A stretch of 64,000 nt of DNA. Source: Macrocystis pyrifera. Taxonomy: Eukaryota; Sar; Phaeophyceae; Laminariales; Laminariaceae. The DNA is taken from positions 7,450,130 to 7,514,129 of the forward strand of contig JASSKH010000030.1 in NCBI GenBank assembly GCA_031763025.1. Reading direction: 5' to 3'. Below, piece by piece: positions 59,101 through 64,000 of this stretch. The notes under the pieces were generated by a model that was given only the letters and a program-made list of their open reading frames with translations, was not told the origin of the DNA and did no database searches. The translations under genes were made by a program, and so were the position numbers. Each line of letters opens with the position of its first letter. Positions within the stretch are counted from its first letter, which is position 1.

Positions 59101-61717
59101 ATAGACCATCTACAGATAGATAATTTAGATCCTAACCGGCCGTTATCTCTTTGCGGCAACGTGTGATCGTCATCGTACGAACATTCCACACGTCGGACAT
59201 ATCAGATAGATCATGTACAGATAAGACCATCTACAGATAGGTCATCTAGACCATTAGCCTGCCGTTATGAGGTGTCGTGCGGGATCTGTGTAGCACAGAC
59301 CCAACCCACAGGAAAACCTGCCCTGCTGTAGATCGATGCCATGCAGATTGTGCAGCTTTTGCCTAAGCGGCGCCTTGAGCTATTAATCGCACATCATACA
59401 GATCCGGACTAATTTTATCTACCCTAAAATAGGTCGGTCATGAAGTGGGAATGGATTGTTTGTCTCCGATGTGTGCGGTGCCCCCTGTAGTGCCGTTATG
59501 CGCACTCCAGAGTGCCGGTTGGTATGCGCCAGCCAATGATACTGGCGCTATATGCAGCGGCAACCGGCACTATTTACGCCGCACACTGCCGCACACACCA
59601 GTTGATCCGACACGTGCCACAGATCGTTTCCACCGGCACTATATACAGCGGGCAGCCGGCACTATCTACTCAGCACACTGCCACGCACACTGTCTGATCC
59701 CGCGTGTGCCACCGAGCGATTTCACCGGCACTGCTGTATATAGATGACGGGCAGCCGGCACGACAGAGGGACCGCTGCTGCTGTACAGCAGTGCGAGGTT
59801 TTGCCCCCTTTTGCGTACGTACAGCGTTAACATTCCACACCTCGGACGTATGTCTAGATTATATATGACCTGCTGTTGGAAGCCATTGTGCGGGTTCTGT
59901 ATAGTACAGATCGAACGCAGGAAGATCTGTCCCATACAGATCATGCAGATTTATGCATGGCTCCCGGGCGGCAGCATGAACTGTAGATCATGCAGATCAG
60001 CACATATATTGTAGACATACATATATAATATAATAGATATAAATATATATATATATATGCCTGGTACTTATTACGGGGAGCCATAGTAAATAGGACCAAA
60101 TATCGTTGGTAAAAATTGGGAAATATATAGGTTTTTGTGTTACCGTAGGTCCTATTAACTATGGTCCCCCGTAATAGTACTTAGTATATGTATATATATA
60201 TATATATATCTGCCCTAGTGAAAGATCTAGGTCACGAATGTAGAAATCTCTGCAGTGCCATCATGCGAAGAGAGAGACCGGGGTACTCATATTTGTATTT
60301 CTTCCTATTGAATAACAACATCTTCTTGCAAGCGGACAGATCACCGGTCCCCACTCTCTGATCTACCCCGCCGGTGCTTGTTTCAGGTCGGACACGCCCC
60401 TGATTAGTATCTGGTGTCATCTGTTACGGGGGGTGGGAACAAAATTTTGTTAGTAAAAAAAAAAGGAAATATATACCGGTAGGTTTTTGTGTGTACCGTG
60501 GGTGCTATTTACTTATTTATGGTCCTCCGCAAGCAATACCACCTGGTGTTGCTGCTGGGCTGGGGGGGAGCCGAATGATCTGCATGGTCTCTAGCGCATA
60601 GATCAGATAGGTTGCTGATTTTTTTTTTTGTGTGTCATCTTTCACTCTGTCCTTAAACGCAAGGAGACCTTGTGTGTACTATTATTACGGGGGGGCCTCA
60701 GGTTGCTGATTTTTTTTTTGTGTGTCATCTTTCACTCTGCCCTTAAACGCAAGGAGACCTTGTGTGCACTATTATTACGGGGGGGGCCGTAGTAAATAGG
60801 ACCAAATTTTGTCAGTAAAAAATATGGAAATATATAGTTTTTTACCCCCGAAATAGTATAATAGCGTTTCGGGACAGAGTGGTGTGTGGCTCGGTGTTGC
60901 CGCGTGGGAGGCGAATAAATCTGCACGAACCCTAATTTAATTCGTCCTCTCGGGGGTTAGATGCGTGCTAAACAGATCCTCCTGCACAGCTCCTCGCGTG
61001 ACGGCAGGTTAGGATCTGCACATGGTCTCTCTGCGCATAGATAGATCCTGGTGTGCTGGATGTGTGACAACGATTTAAAAAAAAACACTTTGAGGGTTGA
61101 CCTTGACCGCTTTTAAAAACAGTAGTATTTTGAGGTACCGTTTTAGCGACAGTTTTTTCCATTTTTAAAACGGGCCGTAAAATTAAAAATCAGCAGCATC
61201 TGCTTGTGTCTCTCGTTCCACCTCTCTCTTTCTCCCCACCCCCCCCCCCCCCCCCCCCCCTCTCTCTCTCTCTCGTGGCGGACTCTTTGTCATACCGATT
61301 CTCTCTCACGCCGATTTTCTCTCGCACCGTTGTTCGTTCTCATACCGATGCGCTCCCATACCGATTTTCCCTCCCACCTATTCTGTCTCGTACCAATTAT
61401 CTCTCATACCGATGCGCTCCCATGCCGATTTTCCCTCCTACCTATTCTGTCTCATACCGATTATGTCTCATACCGATTATACCATTATATCTCATACCGA
61501 TTTCCGTCCTACGTGTTCTGTCTCATACCGATTCTCTCTCTCTCTCTCTTTCTCTCTTGTCGCAAAGACCGTTTGGTGTCCCCATCTATACCCCCAACCG
61601 TCCTTACATTTCCGCCCAGAGCATCCTTCGAAGGCAAACTGCAGTCCCGCTTTGGAGACAAACCACTCTAATTTCAAGTACTTCGTCCCCAAAACGGAAC
61701 TGCGTTACGAAAAGGGT

Positions 61718-61801
<84 letters not shown>

Positions 61802-62138
61802 CCTTATCCCATGCAGGAAGCCCTGCGCGGCTCTCTCCGAGTCGCCAACCTCGTTGGTTTCGTCATGAACGGCGCCATCCTGCCCAGAGAGAGCGGCAAC
61901 AGCGACAGGCCCATGGACGCTGCTCAGGTATGTATCGGCTCCACGCGGAGTGCGCGCGCGCGCGCGGGGTGGGGGGGGGGGGGGGGTGTACTCGATAGGA
62001 GAGATGTACTCGATCTCATGCATGGCCGTAGTCGTATGACCATAGGTGGGGGGGAGGGGGGGGGCGTGAGGGGGGGGGGGGGGGGGGGGCAAGGGGGGGG
62101 GGGGGGGGGGGGGGGGGGCGGGGGGGGGGGGGGGGGTA

Positions 62139-62205
<67 letters not shown>

Positions 62206-63215
62206 AGGGCGGTCGGTTAGGGTAGGTTGAGGGGGCGGAGGCAGGAGGGCGTACTCGCTTGTTTCTTGCCTTAGTCATTCGATCATTGACCACATACCCC
62301 TTTCGAGATGGGGGAGAGGGATGTACTCCTGGCGGAGACACCTCCAACATTTGGGCGCTCATCCTGTTTGCGTAACTGCGTAGAAACTTTTGTTGCTACT
62401 GCTGTAATCGTATACCCTTCCTTTTTCGCCGCCTGTGGCCCACCGCCTATCTCCCCAGGATAGCGATCGTACTCTCGCTACTATCTACTGTAGTGTACCA
62501 AACTTCTCCGTGGCACATTTGTCTGTTTCCCTCATCTCCTCCTCTAGCACATACCGTTCCTCCCTGTATATTTCACATTCTCCCACAATGTAAGTCCTGC
62601 TCTCTATTGCTTCGTGAGAAGGGACATATGTGCATCTTCTTCCTCCTCCTCCTCCTCCCGACTGCTGGTTTACCTGTTACGTGCCTCTGGCACGTCCACG
62701 TTCCCTACACAAAATCGCAGTTTTTCTTTCGCGTTAGTCCATTGAGCCGCGCAAATACGTTTTCATTCCTGTCGTACGTCTTCTCTTAACCCCCCGTATA
62801 TCTCTAAGTCTTGATTTATAGCCCCCCCCCCACGTCTTCTCTTCTCTTGTCTGTTCTTTACTCCCGGGATGGTTTTTTCCCTCCCTCCCTCCCTCCTCTC
62901 CCTCCCTTTCCTGCCCCCTCCCCCTCCCTCCCCTTCCTCCCCCCCTCCCCCCTCCCCCCTCCCTCCTTTCCCTCCCTCCCTCCCCCTCCCTCCCTCCCTC
63001 CCTCCCTCCCTCCCATCCCTCCCTCCCTCCCCTCCCTCCCTCCCTCCCTCCCTCCCTCCCTCCCTCCTCCCCCCCCGTCCCTCCCCCTTTTTGCTGCCAC
63101 AGGCGGTGCCATTCGCAAGCCCCCCCTCGCTAGAAAGGACGATCAAGCTGCCCAATCGAGGCGCTGTGACGGGAATGGGCATTCCCCCCGGGGTCACGCT
63201 GATCGTCGGAGGAGG
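44669..63215 (+). CDS. Predicted ATPase of the ABC class (PF09818-type), 5' part, 8 exons visible
   Basis: Eight exons give about 363 residues before the window ends. After an RGG/Gly-rich N-terminus come segments typical of the family: GRPYPAYKDIEGSW, VDKIQADPFAAPSR, ITIDQPGQHVLERSSVVV, AADILGNTVPDLVRRSL, GAILPRESGNSDRPM and GVTLIVGGG, the start of Walker A. The remaining HGKST, signature and Walker B parts must lie downstream. The family (COG3044) is widespread in bacteria and some protists and fungi, with no settled biological role. The RGG tail suggests RNA or protein binding, which is inference. All junctions agree in phase except for a poly-G slip in exon 1. The link of exons 1-2 to the rest rests on phase and on a motif shared across the splice. 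Confidence 0.88.
49088..49279 (+). mobile_element. Family A MITEs, two head-to-tail copies
   Basis: CATTACGGGGGGCCGTAGTA opens the first copy. GGTCCTACTAACTATTACGG fuses its right end to the left end of the second, which ends at GGTCCTATTTACT without its terminal repeat. The poly-T of the SINE follows directly, so the SINE may have inserted into the MITE. Confidence 0.8.
49280..49623 (-). mobile_element. tRNA-derived SINE, minus-strand copy
   Basis: Read on the minus strand it begins GGCGTCCCCGGTGGCTTGG and has a T-arm with perfect stem GTGAG/CTCAC around TTCAAGC (box B-like). A body with CGGAAAGCGCGAAAGCGTG, GGTTTTACC-like sequence and an A-rich tail follows. Confidence 0.72.
49868..49916 (-). 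repeat. Family C terminus beside the SINE
   Basis: GTGTACTCAGTATTATGCAT and GCAGTCGTATGACCGTAG lie directly before the SINE head at 49916. Confidence 0.65.
49916..50253 (+). mobile_element. tRNA-derived SINE, plus-strand copy
   Basis: Same element as 49280-49623 in the opposite orientation: GGCGTCCCCGGTGGCTTGG, T-arm GTGGG/CTCAC around TTTAAGT, the same body and an A-rich tail. Heads face each other, about 290 bp apart. The acceptor stem is not intact, so this is not a functional tRNA gene. Confidence 0.72.
50577..50668 (+). repeat. Family B foldback element, copy 6
   Basis: CAGCAGTCCCATTTTAAGGG, ACCACTCTAATTTCAAGTAG and CCCAAAACGGAACTGCAAG, ending AGAGGGTTA. Confidence 0.75.
51030..51066 (-). 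repeat. Family C terminus, short copy
   Basis: TCATTATCATGCATGGCCGT and AGTCGTATGACCACG beside a G-rich run. Only the constant end of the family is present. Confidence 0.55.
51921..52025 (+). CDS. ABC-class ATPase exon 2: RGG-rich segment
   Basis: 105 nt after ttcttggacgaag, entering in phase 2 and leaving in phase 2 at TCAAG|gtacgt. Joined to exon 1 it rebuilds EYYKNKFGGGGRGG exactly as in the first repeat. It continues GRGEGGDAGGGGSSFMASRS and ends TS. Two other frames here also look protein-like, but only this one matches phase and repeat on both sides. Confidence 0.72.
52108..52191 (+). repeat. Family B foldback element, copy 7
   Basis: TACTGCAGTCCCATTTTGGG, ACAAACTACTTAGAATTTGA and GACTGCGGTCCTAAAAGAGT. 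Confidence 0.8.
53058..53238 (+). mobile_element. 45-base poly-C and truncated family C element
   Basis: The C run at 53058-53102 is followed by CTGTCTGGTCGGTGAAACCC, CGTGCTCCGTCCTGGCATTG and GCGAGGGTCTATGGTCATA. A 40 bp AT-rich insert comes next, then CGGCCATGCATTTTATGAGT. Confidence 0.75.
53711..53819 (+). CDS. ABC-class ATPase exon 3: conserved family start
   Basis: 109 nt after gaccacctcgcag, reading SGQAHQLIDTLRRSEGRPYP then AYKDIEGSWKFGGGQH before CAT|gtgagt. The LRRxxGRPYPAYKDIEG pattern is the N-terminal signature of the predicted ABC-class ATPases. Phase 2 in, 0 out. Confidence 0.92.
53820..55728 (+). other. ABC-class ATPase intron 3
   Basis: Starts with G-rich sequence and an inverted short family C copy (53870-53942). 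It contains GCAGCAG repeats (54600-54690) and a long family C copy at 55380-55640. No gene. Confidence 0.6.
55356..55640 (+). mobile_element. Poly-C and family C element, long copy, double terminus
   Basis: C run of about 24, then GGTCTTGGTGTAATGCAGCT, GGCTTGCCGAACACCTCACG and GACGTGCTCCGTACC to GGTATCGAGCAC, then poly-C. A second terminus CTGCGGCCGTGCATGACATG and AGTATACC follows at 55599-55640. Confidence 0.8.
55729..55854 (+). CDS. ABC-class ATPase exon 4
   Basis: 42 codons after cgccctcgacag, reading GLPEFNLCVDKIQADPFAAP then SRFHVVLPGNVAGFP, donor AAG|gtatgc. The IQADPFAAPSR block corresponds to the family's VQGDPFA(S/A)PS motif. Phase 0 both sides. Confidence 0.94.
55855..56673 (+). 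other. ABC-class ATPase intron 4
   Basis: Tandem GGAACGATTGGTCTTCATAT-like inverted repeat pair at 55915-56055, a CATGCATGGCCACGTTTT duplication (56293 and 56325), and a family A MITE at 56438-56552, then C-rich DNA. Confidence 0.6.
56438..56552 (+). mobile_element. Family A MITE, copy 8
   Basis: TATTACGGGGGACCATAGTG and ACTACGGTTCCCCGTGATA ends, with GGACCTACGGTACACACAAA inside. Confidence 0.88.
56674..56905 (+). CDS. ABC-class ATPase exon 5
   Basis: 232 nt after cacccactcatag, beginning VRKIALCDFLTRRFLAAAQQ. It contains ITIDQPGQHVLERSSVVV and VEARFTVAMPAKG, all recognisable family blocks. The lineage-specific insert between them is Gln/Gly-rich. Donor AAGG|gtgaga, phase 1. Confidence 0.93.
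57011..57101 (+). repeat. Family B foldback element, copy 8
   Basis: AGGACTCATTGCAGGCCCGT, ACAAACTACTTGGAATTTGA and CCCCAAAACGGGAATGCAGT. Confidence 0.78.
57495..57603 (+). mobile_element. Family A MITE, copy 9
   Basis: TATTACGGGGGACCATAGTA and TATGGCCCCCCGTAATA ends, near-perfect terminal inverted repeats. An extra TTATTA/TAATAA lies on either side. Confidence 0.9.
58045..58137 (+). repeat. Family B foldback element, copy 9
   Basis: TAGGACTGCAGTCCCGTTTT, GGACAAACTACTTGAAATTA and CCCCATAATGGGACTGACTG. One of the best preserved copies. Confidence 0.85.
58230..58363 (+). CDS. ABC-class ATPase exon 6
   Basis: 134 nt after cccgcccggcag, completing a Gly codon then RSICGGWAADILGNTVPDLV and RRSLLFSSLDSEALRRHV, ending CEDQ at CAG|gtacga. 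The helix ending HVxxxEDQ is characteristic of the family. Phase 1 in, 0 out. Confidence 0.93.
58943..59250 (+). repeat. 15 bp minisatellite, second array, with flank
   Basis: About 12 units of ATCATCTACAGATAG, then GATCCTAACCGGCCGTTAT. A shorter array follows at 59200-59245 with its own flank, AGCCTGCCGTTATGAGGTG. Confidence 0.92.
59470..59790 (-). repeat. AGTGCCGGT-family repeat, tandem copies
   Basis: ACCGGCACTATATACAGCGG and CAGCACACTGCCACGCACAC units occur in three imperfect tandem copies, inverted relative to 29030 and 32250. Confidence 0.72.
60069..60176 (+). mobile_element. Family A MITE, copy 10
   Basis: TATTACGGGGAGCCATAGTA and CTATGGTCCCCCGTAATA ends, with (TA)n tracts on both sides. 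Confidence 0.9.
60421..60535 (+). mobile_element. Family A MITE, decayed copy 11
   Basis: GTTACGGGGGGTGGGAACAA start (about 15 bp lost from the left arm), intact core, TTATGGTCCTCCGCAAGCAA end. Confidence 0.7.
60610..60862 (+). repeat. 91 bp tandem duplication with family A MITE
   Basis: GGTTGCTGATTTTTTTTTTG to ACTATTATTACGGGGGG occurs at 60610 and 60701. The second copy continues into a family A element that lacks its right inverted arm (ends ACCCCCGAAATAGTATA). The duplicated unit includes the MITE's left tip. Confidence 0.8.
61637..61800 (+). repeat. Family B element followed by (CT)n
   Basis: AACTGCAGTCCCGCTTTGGA, CAAACCACTCTAATTTCAAG and CCCCAAAACGGAACTGCG end at about 61716. An 80-base (CT)n run follows and ends 17 bp before exon 7, serving as its pyrimidine tract. 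Confidence 0.85.
61817..61927 (+). CDS. ABC-class ATPase exon 7
   Basis: 37 codons after cttatcccatgcag, EALRGSLRVANLVGFVMNGA then ILPRESGNSDRPMDAAQ, donor CAG|gtatgt. The GAILPR(x)SGxSDRPM block is among the best conserved parts of the family. Phase 0 both sides. Confidence 0.95.
61988..62046 (-). repeat. Family C terminus, doubled
   Basis: GTGTACTCGATAGGAGAGAT then GTACTCGATCTCATGCATGG and AGTCGTATGACCATAGG, between two G-rich tracts. It mirrors the double ATCGAGTAC end of the 18556 copy. Confidence 0.7.
62047..62203 (+). repeat. Poly-G tract, about 150 bp
   Basis: Almost uninterrupted G with single C, T or A interruptions. The last 67 bases or so (62139-62203) are pure G. True length is unreliable in any assembly. 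Confidence 0.9.
62875..63090 (+). repeat. (CCCT)n microsatellite
   Basis: CCCTCCCTCCCT with poly-C interruptions, about 200 bp. Its end forms the pyrimidine tract of exon 8. Confidence 0.9.
63103..63215 (+). CDS. ABC-class ATPase exon 8, ends within Walker A
   Basis: 113 nt after tttgctgccacag, reading AVPFASPPSLERTIKLPNRG then VTGMGIPPGVTLIVGGG. The donor GGAGG|gtgcgt splits the P-loop in phase 2, so the rest of Walker A is on the next exon. No continuation was found between 63216 and 64000. Confidence 0.93.
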
Positions 63216-64000
63216 GTGCGTGGAGGGCCCCGGCCTGAGTAGTCACAGCAGTGCCCGCGAGCTGCGCGCCAACCTTTTTCCTACACGTCGGGGACGGATC
63301 AGATCAGATAGATACGTTTCCTACGTTTGATCTATTAATAGATCTTCTTAAGGGTAACTGGACCCATGTTCCCGTGTTTAGATATCTGTCCAGTAACTTC
63401 TGTTGCCGAGTGGGTGGGAGGCGTAGAATTTATCTGCATGAGGTAAGTGCGTAAGGCCGTGTTTTGTTCGGTGGGTTGGACTTGTGTGCTTCGCCGGATC
63501 CTGCACAACGCCTCCTAACGGCAGGTTAGGATCTGAATGATCTATCTGTAGATAGATAGATAGATCGTGATCTTGTCTTGTCCGACGTGGGCATATTTTT
63601 CCACGGTAAAAACGCGCTATCACGGGGGACCATAGTAAACAGGACCCCTGGTACACACTAAAACCTATATAATTACCTTTTTTTAGTGAAAATATCTGGT
63701 CCTATTTACTATGGTCCCCCGTAATAGGGAGGGAGGGAGGAACGTACGTGCCTCTGTCTTGAATAGAAACAGAACCGAGGCATTCTACGATAGGGGTTCA
63801 CCCTAGTTTTCTGAGGCTCCTCACTTGACCTTAAGGAGCTCCATACCTCACCGGAAAACTGACTGCAGCAAAAATCAAATTGCATGCCAATTTAGTAACC
63901 CCATGGCTCAAGTGTTCAATCGTCATTTTTCGGAAGAATACTGGCATTCCGACGATTTTGGGTTAAGGAGCCCCGTCTTTCAGAAATTATTTTAGCGGAA
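63216..64000 (+). other. ABC-class ATPase intron 8, 5' part
   Basis: Contains an inverted minisatellite flank (CGGCAGGTTAGGATCTG, 63521-63536) with a few TAGATAGA units, and a family A MITE. The continuation of Walker A (expected HGKST) is not present. Confidence 0.65.
63618..63726 (+). mobile_element. Family A MITE, copy 13
   Basis: TATCACGGGGGACCATAGTA and CTATGGTCCCCCGTAATA ends, with CCTGGTACACACTAAAACCT core. (GGGA)n follows the right end. Confidence 0.9.

Larger units (their letters stand above)
58364..61816 (+). other. ABC-class ATPase intron 6
   Basis: 3.45 kb with the 15 bp minisatellite (58943-59250), an AGTGCCGGT-family block (59470-59790), several family A elements, an 91 bp tandem duplication at 60610, CATACCGATT repeats at 61280-61535, family B at 61637 and (CT)n to 61800. 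No gene. Confidence 0.65.
61928..63102 (+). other. ABC-class ATPase intron 7
   Basis: Opens with (GC)n and G-rich DNA, then a short family C copy, a very long poly-G region, an inverted family E copy (62248-62325), unremarkable sequence, and CCCT-rich DNA (62875-63085) before exon 8. Confidence 0.65.

Noticed and set aside
61604-62362. 252-codon Pro-rich frame
   Set aside because: Antisense of poly-G and (CT)n sequence, overlapping true exon 7 on the opposite strand.

Overview
The window is eukaryotic nuclear DNA. Genes are split into short GC-rich exons with GT-AG boundaries, separated by long introns full of microsatellites, homopolymer tracts and small interspersed repeats. The GC-rich third codon positions, the many introns and the gene content fit a stramenopile, most likely a brown alga. 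That placement is inference, because no species-diagnostic gene is present. No prokaryotic operon, CRISPR array, phage or defence system was seen.

Two genes account for all the coding sequence I can support, and they are transcribed away from each other. On the minus strand, 44011 down to 6141, lies a complete C-terminal-motor kinesin (kinesin-14 type). I reconstruct it as 24 exons with compatible phases and about 1303 residues. It has a 300-residue basic Ser/Gly/Ala/Pro-rich tail, a second basic segment, about 500 residues of coiled coil, a kinesin-14 neck running into a full motor domain, and a short basic C-terminus. One motor exon (7115-7257) lacks one base relative to the conserved reading frame.

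On the plus strand, from 44669 to beyond the window end, lies the 5' part of a gene for a predicted ATPase of the ABC class (family PF09818/COG3044). It begins with an RGG/glycine-rich segment carrying a repeated EYYKNK motif. This is followed by the conserved N-terminal half of the family. The last visible exon (63103-63215) stops inside the Walker A loop, so the catalytic half is off the window. The two start codons are 657 bp apart, so the genes may share a promoter region.

Region by region: 1-6140 is downstream of the kinesin stop and holds low-complexity DNA, a degenerate tandem repeat and possible decayed mobile-element sequence. 6141-44011 is the kinesin gene and 44012-44668 the shared upstream region. 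44669-63215 is the ABC-class ATPase gene, with a 7.1 kb first intron, and 63216-64000 is the start of its next intron.

The introns contain several repeat families recognisable by comparing copies within the window. Family A is a roughly 110 bp MITE with long terminal inverted repeats. Family B is a roughly 80 bp foldback element. Families C and E share a terminus ending in GAGTAC next to poly-C, and family C copies are truncated at variable points. There is a tRNA-derived SINE in a head-to-head inverted pair, a 15 bp minisatellite with a conserved flank, and a family rich in AGTGCCGGT. These repeats are the least expected content of the window.
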